Source: Bodo saltans (Eukaryota > Euglenozoa > Kinetoplastea > Eubodonida > Bodonidae). Taken from it: a stretch of 25,196 nucleotides of DNA. The stretch lies in assembly GCA_001460835.1 (NCBI GenBank), contig CYKH01002197.1, positions 1-25,196 of the forward strand. Direction: 5' to 3'. Below the pieces are notes generated by a model that did no database searches, was not told the DNA's origin, and saw only the letters and a list, made by a program, of their open reading frames with translations. Shown piece after piece: positions 7,339 through 16,275 of this stretch. The position numbers were made by a program, and so were the translations under genes. The stretch's first letter is position 1. Each line of letters begins with the position of its first letter.

Positions 7339-10017
7339 ATGTTTCATGGAGCAGCTGCCCTTCTCATTTTAGTTGTAGTTGGACTGCAGGTGTCTGGAGA
7401 AGTTGTGTCGCGAGCGAGCAATCCAATCCAGAAGACGACAGTTTATGGCTGCGGATATGATCGGATCCTTCAAGTCCAAATATGTTTGATATGTGACACC
7501 AGCGCATGTGGTATTTACCGAATAGCTTTTCGTTCAACTCCAGTTGGTGTTCGCACTGACATTCCTATCTCACCAAGTGTCAACACCTTTGTTGTTCGGA
7601 GTACCCGCCGGCTTGCGTACGTGTATTACAGCAATAACTCACTTATCCAGTACAACATGGACAACTGGCTTGCCGCGCCCCTTGACACCGGTTTCTCGTT
7701 CGATACCACAGGGACGCACACCCACACGTGCACTGCTTGCACTCCCACAGCAACCTGTACCGTCACATACAACGTACAACAACTAACCGTAGGAGACGAC
7801 AACGTTGCCTACGGCGTTGCTGCAAGTTGCACTCAGACGCTCATCGTCGTTCAGTACGCGGTACCCTTGCCTGGATCCACGACTGGTGGCTCCACAACGT
7901 ACCAGTCCATCAACACCAACCAAGAGGTAGCAACCGTCCGAACCCTGGTGGCGTATCATGATGCATCGAATCAGAGGCTTTACGTTGTGATGAGTGGTGG
8001 TACAACCTGTCCTCTTCTTTATCAGCAACTGATGCCTTCAGTGTCAACGATACTGTGCCGTTCGTTGACATGTCCTTCAGGTAGTGGCACAATATCAAAT
8101 TTTGGGTCTACCTTTGATGCCCTGCACGATAGAATGATCACGACTCTAGGATCGTGCAATGTTGTTGCTTCTGTTGCCAGCTCAACGATGAAAGTGTTGG
8201 CTGGGACAGGCGCAACCGGATACTTAGATGGATACGCTCAATTCGAAGCCATCGTGGAAACACCTCAAGCGCCGAGTGTCAGTGGCCGTCAAATCTTCTT
8301 TTTCTCTCAAAGCGAGACTTCTGGCTACATCGTTGCTAGAGTGTTTGGTGCTACTAGCACGCAGAGTCGATCACCGACTTTGTCTTTTACTTCAACCTGG
8401 ACCCCAGAAAAGACGCGTTCGAAAACGGCATCGGTATCGAAATCGCTGACAAGGTCAAGGACCACATCATTTTCTGTATCGCGAGGGACACCAACACCGT
8501 CGGTGTCCTCTGAAGAAACAGATTCAGCAACCTTCACAACTTCACGCTCACGTGAAAAAACCCAGTCATTATCGCCGACTCAGTCAGCCGACACAACATT
8601 ATCCGCGAGCCCAACAGCGAGCTCCACACAGAATTCACCGAGTACAGACACTTCGGAGAGTATTTCTTCCTCTGCAAGTGAAGCTCTGTCAAAAAGATCC
8701 TCTTCGCTATCCCCTGAAAGAACATCCTCCCCAAGTCGTACGGCCTCCCATCGCGGTCAGTCAAAGAGTCTCCACCAAACCACACCAGCTACCGCCACGC
8801 TGACTTGGTCCGCTGAAACGACTCTAACCAGCACCATTACAAGAACGTGGACACCGAGCAGCGATAGCACAGTGTCAGCGACTCCTTCGGCAGCAACGTT
8901 GTCTGCCTCCCAAGAAACGCGATCGCCATCATCGTCAAAAACTGTCAGCCCTGAGCGTTCGCTCTCAACCACTTCAAGTGGAAGCTTTGTCGCCTCGAGA
9001 TCGCTCACAGTGTCGGCTAGTGGATCACTGCTCATGTCGTCAAGTATTTCTGCGTCTCTCACCTCGTCAGTGACTCCCTCGATCACACTGACTGCGTCTT
9101 TCTCTCCATCACTGACTAAGTTCACATCGCTCTCCCACGCAACCCCGACCATCACAGCCTCGCCTACAAAAAGATTCTCAACGTCACGATCGACGACCTG
9201 CTCGGGTGGGTCTGTTTCACGAAGTGCTACACGGAGTCATGTCATGTCGACGGCGAGGGGCGTGGCTTCTGCGTCTTTGTCCATATCAATAACTCTCTCT
9301 TCATCACCAGCGTCGCCAACAAGTTCAAACCTTACGTCGTTCACTGCCACAATGCCGCTACTTTCTCAAACTCACCATCTGTCATCCACAGCACCACTAT
9401 TGTCTGTAACTCCAACCCTTTTTGTCATTGACAACACTGACAAGCGGCCATTCTACATTGTTCTTGGAGTGGCAGCGGCATTGGCTGGCGGTGCTGTTGT
9501 AGGAGGAATAATTTTGGGGCTCGTGAAAATCTATGGAGCTCAGTCTGCGCACTTTGTTGCTCCGGAGGCGACTCCTGTTGCCTCTGAAGCCGCCGTTGGC
9601 TCAACTACGGTGCCTGCTGCTCCAAAAGCAACGCCACCGGTGCCAACAATGTCGAGGATGCCAGTTGTTGGCATTCCCCGCTCTATTGCCACGCAACTAG
9701 TGTTCGAGAAGCACTACGAGGCACCCATCGTTCGCCAAGAAGTATCCACACGCCGCCTCAGAGCGCCAGACGTTGATCATGAGGATAACGACATTCCATG
9801 GTGGGCGAGCGCTGCTGCACCACCCCCCGTGCGGGTCCCACCAACCGCACACACGCATAACGACACCATAGTAATAGACGTGGACGAACACGATGAGCCA
9901 TTTTATGTCGTGTCCTCCAACACCAACAACATTATCGATCCCTCTTCCCCGGCAGCTTATGAAAGCGTTGATGACGAACCGCTGTGGTTCGACGAAGTAG
10001 AACTATCTCCTTCGTAA
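7339..10017 (+). CDS. Type I membrane protein: NHL-like ectodomain, Ser/Thr-rich stalk, acidic tail
   Basis: The 892-residue protein begins with a signal peptide (MFHGAAALLILVVVGLQVSG, cleavage near 20). Residues ~22-335 form a beta-rich, Cys-containing ectodomain. The clearest element is VLAGTGATGYLDGYAQF at 286-302, which resembles an NHL beta-propeller repeat. Residues ~337-690 are a stalk of about 350 residues made almost entirely of Ser, Thr, Pro, Ala and some Arg/Lys, likely heavily O-glycosylated. One membrane segment follows at about 705-731 (FYIVLGVAAALAGGAVVGG), then a ~160-residue cytoplasmic tail, Pro-rich then acidic. The architecture is that of a cell-surface adhesin or receptor. 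Large families of Ser/Thr-rich membrane-associated proteins are, to my recollection, typical of Bodo. No catalytic domain is visible. The ligand is unknown. Confidence 0.88.
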   Translation: MFHGAAALLILVVVGLQVSGEVVSRASNPIQKTTVYGCGYDRILQVQICLICDTSACGIYRIAFRSTPVGVRTDIPISPSVNTFVVRSTRRLAYVYYSNNSLIQYNMDNWLAAPLDTGFSFDTTGTHTHTCTACTPTATCTVTYNVQQLTVGDDNVAYGVAASCTQTLIVVQYAVPLPGSTTGGSTTYQSINTNQEVATVRTLVAYHDASNQRLYVVMSGGTTCPLLYQQLMPSVSTILCRSLTCPSGSGTISNFGSTFDALHDRMITTLGSCNVVASVASSTMKVLAGTGATGYLDGYAQFEAIVETPQAPSVSGRQIFFFSQSETSGYIVARVFGATSTQSRSPTLSFTSTWTPEKTRSKTASVSKSLTRSRTTSFSVSRGTPTPSVSSEETDSATFTTSRSREKTQSLSPTQSADTTLSASPTASSTQNSPSTDTSESISSSASEALSKRSSSLSPERTSSPSRTASHRGQSKSLHQTTPATATLTWSAETTLTSTITRTWTPSSDSTVSATPSAATLSASQETRSPSSSKTVSPERSLSTTSSGSFVASRSLTVSASGSLLMSSSISASLTSSVTPSITLTASFSPSLTKFTSLSHATPTITASPTKRFSTSRSTTCSGGSVSRSATRSHVMSTARGVASASLSISITLSSSPASPTSSNLTSFTATMPLLSQTHHLSSTAPLLSVTPTLFVIDNTDKRPFYIVLGVAAALAGGAVVGGIILGLVKIYGAQSAHFVAPEATPVASEAAVGSTTVPAAPKATPPVPTMSRMPVVGIPRSIATQLVFEKHYEAPIVRQEVSTRRLRAPDVDHEDNDIPWWASAAAPPPVRVPPTAHTHNDTIVIDVDEHDEPFYVVSSNTNNIIDPSSPAAYESVDDEPLWFDEVELSPS

Positions 10018-10117
10018 CGCGAGCCTGCATATTTTTGAAAATGAAGATATCTTCTGTAGCCTGCACATCCCGCAACGACAACGGAGTATTATGATTGCCT
10101 TTACGTGTTTCGTAGTT

Positions 10118-10157
10118 CACTTTCACTCGTCGTCGCCTACATCTTCGTTAACTCTAG
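10118..10157 (+). promoter_or_regulatory. Predicted spliced-leader acceptor for the RasGAP gene
   Basis: The pyrimidine-rich stretch CTCGTCGTCGCCTACATCTT continues to AACTCTAG, with AG at 10156-10157, 12 nt before the ATG at 10170. This supports 10170 over the in-frame GTG two codons upstream. Confidence 0.55.
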
Positions 10158-10169
10158 AAGCCAGTGGTA

Positions 10170-13100
10170 ATGAACGCAGCTGTTTTGTTAGAGGACTTGT
10201 CTCAGGACTACCAACTCCTTGCAGGGCTCGTTGATGGCATAGGAGCTTATCAACACCGCCAGCTGAGTCGTCTGTTGTGCAACGTGCTGTGTTGCGTTAC
10301 AACTCATACCCAGCCTAGTTGCTCCTGCAGCACAACGCTCGACGCCTCTCGCGACGTGTTAGCTTCGAATGTTCTCGCAATGCTAATAGCAATGGAACGT
10401 GGAAAGGCGCTGCGGGTGCAGTCGAACGTCCACACGTTCATGCGAGGAAATTCCCTTGTTCCTCTGCTTTTCGATACGTTGGGGCGCGAATGGTTGCATC
10501 CCTTCATGGTGGCTGGTATCGATAGCGTTTTAAACACTATGCGTGAGCCTGATGCATCTTCGGCCCTAGAGTGCTTCCTCACTGACGACTCTCCCGATGA
10601 CATTGACGGAGCATTGGAACGCCTTGACACACTCGTGAGTGCTCTGTGGGACGTAGTCGTGGATTCTATTCCGTGCTGGCCTTTGTCATTCCGTTGGGCG
10701 CTTGCATCGCTATCGCGTCGCCCTCCTGGGTTGGACGGAGGACGACCGTTCCCCACTGACTATGAACTCGTTCCAATGCTCTCCACTATTGTGATGCTGC
10801 GGTGTGTGATTCCATGCATCATGGGTTTCTCAACGCGGAACGTTTCCGAAGGTGATGACACTCTGCTACGCAAGCGGATTATGTTTCTAACGAAACTACT
10901 GCAACGTGCAGCGTACTTCGTGGATGATGACGTGGCACATGACGACAATGAGCCTGGGACGAGCGCTGCAGTTGTAGCTACCATAGTCGACTGCCTCCAT
11001 CGTCGCATGGTGGGAGTGTGGTGGTACCTTCTGGACGACATTTCGGTGCTGGATGACTTGAAAAAAGGCAATCATTGGGGAACGTCGCCGTTGGTAAAAA
11101 CGACACGTGGGACAACAACGCCGCTCACAGGTTCCCCGCTACTGGCCGAAGGAACACATTGCCCATACGTGATGGAACTTTTAAGCTTCGTGGACCAACA
11201 CGTCACATCGATTGTAGGCCACATGCACTCAATGACTCCGATATCTGCCCCTATCCACTTGCACAGACTGCACAACTTCAGTCGATTCGCAAAGAGGCGG
11301 ATTGATCAAATTGTAACACCGGAAGAAAATGGTCAGCTGAAACATGATGATGTGCCGCTTCAAAACCAAAAAGCAACTACCCAAATGGGAAACATTGCTT
11401 CGTCATTTCAGGCGCTCAAGAATAAGTTTTCAAGAAGTAGATCCTCGTCACAAGCGTCGTCGGCACCACCTGCAGTATTGCCGTCCAGTGACCCTTCGAA
11501 AGAGGAAGTATTCGATGAACTTGTTCGTCACAGCAGTCGGTGCCGACTGCAGCCGGAGACACTGAATTACGCACAGCTGTTTTGCCTTCTTGTAGGCAAC
11601 GTTCAGACACTAGTATCAAAGAAAGATCGAGAAGAGGCAGAAAGCGTATCTTTTTCAGGAACATCAATGGCGCCTGATGTAGACCCTGATAGCGTCGCGT
11701 GTGCGATGTTGGCGCTCTATGCAGACCAGTTGACTGAATCTAACCAACATTTTGCTTCCGAGAAAGAAAGAAACACTGCAGTTCTACAAAAGTCAATTCC
11801 ACTGGCAAGTCGTCACTGCCAGCGACTCGCTCCATCGATTCTTTGTGAAGGAGCTCTGGATGCTGCTGCTCACCTTTGTTACATGCTCGATGTTGTGCAA
11901 CAGTCAAGCGGCTCATGCACCTCAGTTCAGCTTTTGTTCTTTCCACCACAAGAACCACTGAAGTGTGGCTGTGGTAAGGAGTGGCTGCGTGCAGTCATTC
12001 AGCATCTTTTACCCGCCAAAGTGACGAAGAGGATCTCGCAAGTAGTTTTTTCACAACCATCAGCAGTGAGCGGTGGCAACACGATATTTCGCTCGTTTGG
12101 CCTCACCCCCTCTGGTCGATCGGTGGGCGCTCCAACTGCGCAACACGTCTTCGCGCACGACACCAACGTCGCACTTCCATGGTCGTCGGCTGGTGTTGAA
12201 AGGCGAGTGACAGGAGTGAAGTCACATAGTGTGCTTGCTTCCATTGAACGGATTGTGAACGGCGCTGATGTTGACGAGACACTGAGTTCGCTACCATCGA
12301 TATTAATGGCGGCCAAGTCACCACCAACCACAAAAGTACCTCGCGTCCCACTGACTTTCCGTGACTACCATTTTTTGAAGCTCGAAGGAGCAGAACAGGG
12401 CACTGCTACTCCCACCACACGTTCAAGGCGAGGTTCCTTTACAAAAGGAGGTGGGCTGGCCTCCTCCACACGTTCCATCCCAACCGAGGACCGCAGCCAT
12501 TTCCCTGACGAACTTCCAAGTCCCCCACCAGGGATCAAATCTCCAATTTTCGAGCGTGGCTCTCCTGGTCGAGGCTCCCCTGGTGTCGATCCTGCGACGC
12601 CAAGCGATGCTTCCATCCGTGGCCCGTTGCTTCTTCGTGAGTACTCAGGAGATGTGTGGGAGCCTCGCCTTCAGCGCCATATTTTGGAGTTAGTCTGGTC
12701 TGTTGCGTCCCCTCCTCATCGATTTCACAACGCGACGGCAGTTGGTATCCCACGAACTGTCCTGAGGCCGTTCAGGGTAAAGGTAGCAGAATGGTTTTGC
12801 AGGTTCCACGTGGACTTGGTTGAGAATTTAGTGAGCAGCTCATCTTCTGCTGCTGCTCAGCGTTTGACAAGTGACCGCCTAAGGCGTGAGTTTGTGCCTC
12901 CATCAACGAGCGGACTGCTACGTCGACAGGCGTCTTTTCAAGGCAGTTCGCCACCAACGCGCCCCTCAACGACGAGAGGTGGGAGCGGACGAGCCTTTCT
13001 GCCGCACTGCACGTGGCTGGGGTTTCTTTCTGAACGTATCAATCCACTCGATATGGCAGAGTTCGAGGCGGCGTGCTACCACGCCATTACAGAGGTGTAC

Positions 13101-13778
13101 GGGTCTCGTACTTCCGATACCGGGGATTCTTCATCCTGGCTGTTTGTTGAGACTGGTGAGAAGAGCTCCCCACAGTTGGCGCTGTGTAGCGTCTCGCTCC
13201 AACACATTACTCTCCGCAGCCTCTGGCGCATGTTGCTTTACAGCGTTTCACGGACGTGGGGAACGATAGCGTCATTTGAGCTCTGGGATTATTGGTGCTC
13301 CGAAATGATGAATGTTGTGCGAGAATGGGAGCCTCCAGGCACCGAATTAGTGGATGATGTGCCGAACGTTCTATTTAAGCCAGAAAGGTTGCACATATTT
13401 CATAAAGCCGTTGCGGAGCGTGTGGTTGCGATCACGACGCAGTACGGCACATGCGAACATGAGATGATGGTGATGCTGATCCAGTGCACGAACTTCGCTC
13501 GCAATGCTACAGAAGACATTAGTGATGCAGAGCTAGGGAAGGGTATCAGTCAAATTTTGTCCACATTTGCGCCAAGTTGCTGCGATCACACTGTAGCACT
13601 TCCTGCTGAATTCGCATCCTCACCGCAGCGATCGATTGATGTGGTTGGCCGTGCACTCGCTGAGTTCGGTGAAGCTGCACTGTGTCGCGCCAGTGGGCCA
13701 AACATTGCGCCATTGTCAAGTCGCTCATGGCTGTCAGGACTTCCCGATGATTTATTGGTTGCCCAAGTCCCACTTTGA
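10170..13778 (+). CDS. RasGAP-domain protein with long unassigned C-terminal region
   Basis: The 1202-residue protein carries a Ras GTPase-activating domain at about residues 60-270. The arginine-finger loop is TFMRGNSLVPLLFD with Arg92, very close to LFRGNSLASK of neurofibromin. The second signature, MLRCVIPCIMGF (Arg211), corresponds to FLRFINPAI, 119 residues later, the spacing seen in neurofibromin. It is followed by RKRIMFLTKLLQRAA, matching the RLKLMSKILQSIA helix. The protein should accelerate GTP hydrolysis by a Ras-like GTPase. The remaining ~900 residues match nothing I recognise. They include Ser/Pro-rich linkers (about 415-450, 745-805 and 918-950) with basophilic-kinase sites RRGSF (753-757) and RRQASF (918-923), separated by predicted helical blocks. 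No lipid-binding or membrane segment is obvious. Confidence 0.88.
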   Translation: MNAAVLLEDLSQDYQLLAGLVDGIGAYQHRQLSRLLCNVLCCVTTHTQPSCSCSTTLDASRDVLASNVLAMLIAMERGKALRVQSNVHTFMRGNSLVPLLFDTLGREWLHPFMVAGIDSVLNTMREPDASSALECFLTDDSPDDIDGALERLDTLVSALWDVVVDSIPCWPLSFRWALASLSRRPPGLDGGRPFPTDYELVPMLSTIVMLRCVIPCIMGFSTRNVSEGDDTLLRKRIMFLTKLLQRAAYFVDDDVAHDDNEPGTSAAVVATIVDCLHRRMVGVWWYLLDDISVLDDLKKGNHWGTSPLVKTTRGTTTPLTGSPLLAEGTHCPYVMELLSFVDQHVTSIVGHMHSMTPISAPIHLHRLHNFSRFAKRRIDQIVTPEENGQLKHDDVPLQNQKATTQMGNIASSFQALKNKFSRSRSSSQASSAPPAVLPSSDPSKEEVFDELVRHSSRCRLQPETLNYAQLFCLLVGNVQTLVSKKDREEAESVSFSGTSMAPDVDPDSVACAMLALYADQLTESNQHFASEKERNTAVLQKSIPLASRHCQRLAPSILCEGALDAAAHLCYMLDVVQQSSGSCTSVQLLFFPPQEPLKCGCGKEWLRAVIQHLLPAKVTKRISQVVFSQPSAVSGGNTIFRSFGLTPSGRSVGAPTAQHVFAHDTNVALPWSSAGVERRVTGVKSHSVLASIERIVNGADVDETLSSLPSILMAAKSPPTTKVPRVPLTFRDYHFLKLEGAEQGTATPTTRSRRGSFTKGGGLASSTRSIPTEDRSHFPDELPSPPPGIKSPIFERGSPGRGSPGVDPATPSDASIRGPLLLREYSGDVWEPRLQRHILELVWSVASPPHRFHNATAVGIPRTVLRPFRVKVAEWFCRFHVDLVENLVSSSSSAAAQRLTSDRLRREFVPPSTSGLLRRQASFQGSSPPTRPSTTRGGSGRAFLPHCTWLGFLSERINPLDMAEFEAACYHAITEVYGSRTSDTGDSSSWLFVETGEKSSPQLALCSVSLQHITLRSLWRMLLYSVSRTWGTIASFELWDYWCSEMMNVVREWEPPGTELVDDVPNVLFKPERLHIFHKAVAERVVAITTQYGTCEHEMMVMLIQCTNFARNATEDISDAELGKGISQILSTFAPSCCDHTVALPAEFASSPQRSIDVVGRALAEFGEAALCRASGPNIAPLSSRSWLSGLPDDLLVAQVPL

Positions 13779-13840
13779 GTTCATCACGCACGGCTGTTAT
13801 TGATGATGTCAATTTTTGCTTCAATCCCTTTGTTTTCATA

Positions 13841-13883
13841 TCTCTCAATTTTCTTTTCATCGCTGCTTGAATGCATCGTACAG
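13841..13883 (+). promoter_or_regulatory. Predicted spliced-leader acceptor for Phe-tRNA synthetase alpha
   Basis: A pyrimidine tract (TTTTCTTTTCATCGCTGC) is followed by CGTACAG with AG at 13882-13883. A second T-rich tract and AGs at 13929-13933 lie closer to the ATG at 13939, so the used site is uncertain. Confidence 0.45.
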
Positions 13884-13938
13884 GTTCTGCTCTGGTTATC
13901 CACGCTCTTGATTTCATTTTGGCTGTGATAGTAGCTCA

Positions 13939-15426
13939 ATGGATATTGAAGCAAAAATTTTAGAGCTGCTCGCATCGGCCGAATCTGTGTCGACGCTGGA
14001 GCTCGCCTCATCGCTGGGAGTTGACCATCAGGACGTCGTCGGTGCGTCCAAGTCACTCGAGGCGGATGGGTATGTCGTGTCCAGCGTTACAAGCGTATCG
14101 CAATGGAAGTTCTCTGCAGAGGGTCTTGACATTCGTCAAAATGGTAGCCCCGAATTCCTCTTGTGGGCCTTGCTGGCTTCCGGATCAAAGCAGCAAGACG
14201 AAGTTGTGACAGCTCTCGGCAAAGAAGCAGCCACTGTAGCAATGTCCAACGGTATGAAGCAGAAGTTGTTCAAGCTTACCAAGGAGGAGGGCAATACGAT
14301 CTTAACCAGAGACCCAAAGGTGACCACACTGGAAGATTCCACACGTCGTCTCCTCGACGCTGCCGCCAAGGGTGGCCACGTTGACCCAAAGGACGCTGAT
14401 GCACTTAAGAAGCGCAAGTTGGCTTCTTTTGACAGTGTAAAAACGTTTGTTCTTGTGAAAGGCCCGTCCTACGCACCAACCCGAGGCTCAAAGGCAGCGA
14501 CCGATCTCACTCGTGAGATGCTTGCCGACGGTAGCTGGCAGACAAACACCTTCAAGAAGTACAACTTCAATGCAACTGGTCGCGAACCCCTAGCAGGACA
14601 GCAGCATCCTCTCTTGAAAGTTCGTCAAGAGTTCCGTGAAATGTTCCTTGAGCTTGGTTTCCAGGAGATGCACACTCAGCAATGGGTCGAGAGCTCCTTC
14701 TGGAACTTTGACACTCTCTTTGTTCCACAGAAGCACCCTGCCCGCGATGCACAGGATACGTTTTTCATCTCGAAACCGGATCAGAGCCCCACCCCTGATG
14801 CAGACTACTTGAAGCGTGTGAAGGATATCCACGAAGAGGGATACCTTTGTGACTGGTCTGCCAACGAGAGTGCGCGCAACGTCCTACGCACCCACACCAC
14901 CGCTGTCTCCAGCTGGGTGCTGAACCAATTGGCGCAAAGCTCACCTCTGCGACCTGACGGCCGCCGAGACTTCCGCCCCGCTCGCTACTTCAGCATCGAC
15001 CGTGTCTTCCGTAATGAGGAAATGGATAAGACTCATCTTTGCGAATTCCACCAAGTCGAGGGCTTCGTCGTGGACCGCAACTTGTCCCTTGCGAACATGA
15101 TGCACCTCCTCAATCAATTCTTCAGGCGCATCGGTATTGAGCAGCTCCGCTTCAAGCCAGCTTTCAACCCTTACACAGAGCCCTCGATGGAAATCTTCGG
15201 CTTCCACACTGGGCTCAAGAAGTGGATGGAGGTTGGCAACAGTGGAGTGTTCCGTCCCGAGATGCTGAAGCCTATGGGATTTGATGAAGACGTCACCGCG
15301 ATTGCTTGGGGTTTGTCACTTGAGCGTCCCACGATGATTAAGTATGGCATCAAGAACATTCACGAGTTATTCGGTCACAAGGTCGACCTGCGCTTCATCA
15401 AGAAGTCCAAGATTGCACGTTACTAA
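13939..15426 (+). CDS. FARSA: Cytosolic phenylalanyl-tRNA synthetase alpha subunit
   Basis: The 495-residue protein charges tRNA-Phe with phenylalanine as part of the cytosolic alpha2-beta2 enzyme. The N-terminal ~75 residues form a winged-helix-type domain (EAKILELLASAESVSTLELA), typical of the archaeal/eukaryotic alpha subunit. The class II catalytic core runs from about 220 to the end: HPLLKVRQEFREMFLELGF (223 on), motif 2 at about 352-372 (SIDRVFRNEEMDKTHLCEFH) and motif 3 at 458-465 (GLSLERPT) with the conserved Arg463. Length is close to human FARSA (508). The beta subunit is not in the window. The gene ends with tandem in-frame stops (TAA TAG). Codon use is more G/C-ending than in the telomere-proximal genes, consistent with high expression. 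Confidence 0.97.
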   Translation: MDIEAKILELLASAESVSTLELASSLGVDHQDVVGASKSLEADGYVVSSVTSVSQWKFSAEGLDIRQNGSPEFLLWALLASGSKQQDEVVTALGKEAATVAMSNGMKQKLFKLTKEEGNTILTRDPKVTTLEDSTRRLLDAAAKGGHVDPKDADALKKRKLASFDSVKTFVLVKGPSYAPTRGSKAATDLTREMLADGSWQTNTFKKYNFNATGREPLAGQQHPLLKVRQEFREMFLELGFQEMHTQQWVESSFWNFDTLFVPQKHPARDAQDTFFISKPDQSPTPDADYLKRVKDIHEEGYLCDWSANESARNVLRTHTTAVSSWVLNQLAQSSPLRPDGRRDFRPARYFSIDRVFRNEEMDKTHLCEFHQVEGFVVDRNLSLANMMHLLNQFFRRIGIEQLRFKPAFNPYTEPSMEIFGFHTGLKKWMEVGNSGVFRPEMLKPMGFDEDVTAIAWGLSLERPTMIKYGIKNIHELFGHKVDLRFIKKSKIARY

Positions 15427-15428
15427 TA

Positions 15429-15455
15429 GTGCCGCGGTGATTGTTGTTGCGGCAC
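15429..15455 (+). other. Stem-loop right after the FARSA stop
   Basis: GTGCCGC (15429-15435) and GCGGCAC (15449-15455) form a perfect 7-bp inverted repeat around a 13-nt T/G-rich loop, starting 2 nt after the TAA stop. In the transcript it would fold as a GC-rich hairpin at the very start of the 3' UTR. Its function is unknown. Confidence 0.55.
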
Positions 15456-15535
15456 GATAACTGTTATGCGCCGAGTTCGATAACAATCAACTTGAAACTT
15501 TACATAAAACATCACTCTGCTGCAAATTTATTTGT

Positions 15536-15566
15536 CATGTTTCTTTTGTTTGTGTGTCAACGGTAG
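15536..15566 (+). promoter_or_regulatory. Predicted spliced-leader acceptor for eL20
   Basis: The T-rich tract GTTTCTTTTGTTTGTGTGTC is followed by CGGTAG, with AG at 15565-15566, 21 nt before the ATG at 15588. Confidence 0.65.
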
Positions 15567-15587
15567 CGTGTGCGAACATAAGAAGAG

Positions 15588-16127
15588 ATGGTCCGCCCCC
15601 ACTTGAAGCACTACCAGGTCGTTGGCCGCGAGGAGCCTTCCGAGAAGGCCCCCAGCCCCACCGTCTACAAGTTCGAGGTCTTCGCCCCCAACTTCGTTGT
15701 TGCCAAGAGCCGCTTCTGGAAGCTCATGAGCGAGAAGAACAAGGTGAAGTCGACCCACGGCGACATCCTGTCCTGCAAGGTCGTCCGCGACCGCAAGATC
15801 GCTGCCCGCACGTACGCCGTCGAGATCGCTTACTACAGCCAGCGCTGCGGCTTCACCAGCATGACCAAGGAGTACCGTGATGTCTCCAAGTCCGGTGCCG
15901 TCAGCCAGGCTTACAACGACCTTGCCTCCCGCCATCGTGCTCGCTACCACAACATCGAGGTTCTGGGCGTGAAGAGCATCCCCAACCACGAGATCTCCAC
16001 TGGCTCCATCCTGCAGTACACTGGCTCCAAGGTTAGCTTCCCCATCCTGCACCGTGCCCCCAAGTCTGCCCGCAAGGACCGTGCCATCTTCGTCAAGAAG
16101 AACACGAAGCGCGCCGTGGTTGCTTAA
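15588..16127 (+). CDS. RPL18A: 60S ribosomal protein L18a (eL20)
   Basis: The 179-residue protein is a structural component of the large cytosolic ribosomal subunit. It is recognisable along its whole length: VRPHLKHYQVVGRE at the start, FEVFAPNFVVAKSRFWKLMS, the KVKSTHGDILSCKVV segment, and the basic C-terminus (APKSARKDRAIFVKKNTKRA). Length matches the family (human 176). Codon use is extreme: nearly every codon ends in C or G, far more biased than its neighbours, which is the expected mark of a very highly translated gene. The opposite strand is also open because of this bias, but that frame is a shadow. Confidence 0.98.
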   Translation: MVRPHLKHYQVVGREEPSEKAPSPTVYKFEVFAPNFVVAKSRFWKLMSEKNKVKSTHGDILSCKVVRDRKIAARTYAVEIAYYSQRCGFTSMTKEYRDVSKSGAVSQAYNDLASRHRARYHNIEVLGVKSIPNHEISTGSILQYTGSKVSFPILHRAPKSARKDRAIFVKKNTKRAVVA

Positions 16128-16230
16128 GATAGCACATGCACCTTTGTTTTGATTTGGCTTATCAACCAAGAGTACTGCCTTGCCCATTCGCTTTGATATG
16201 AATCAGTGTTGTTGCTCGATAAATCCAAAG

Positions 16231-16253
16231 TCCATTACTCCTCATTATTCTAG
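16231..16253 (+). promoter_or_regulatory. Predicted spliced-leader acceptor for the cytidylyltransferase gene
   Basis: The tract CATTACTCCTCATTATTCTAG ends in AG at 16252-16253, 22 nt before the ATG at 16276. This excludes the longer open frame that begins upstream at a TTG codon (16180). Confidence 0.65.
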
Positions 16254-16275
16254 GAAGCCTTCACAATCAATCAAC

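Noticed and set aside
8757-9155. 132-codon minus-strand open frame opposite the Ser/Thr-rich stalk
   Set aside because: Ser/Thr-rich codons rarely give stops on the other strand, so this is a shadow of the surface-protein gene.
15528-16187. 219-codon minus-strand open frame opposite eL20
   Set aside because: The extreme G/C-ending codon use of eL20 leaves the complementary frame free of stops. The Ala/Val/Leu/Gly/Asp-rich translation has no family match.
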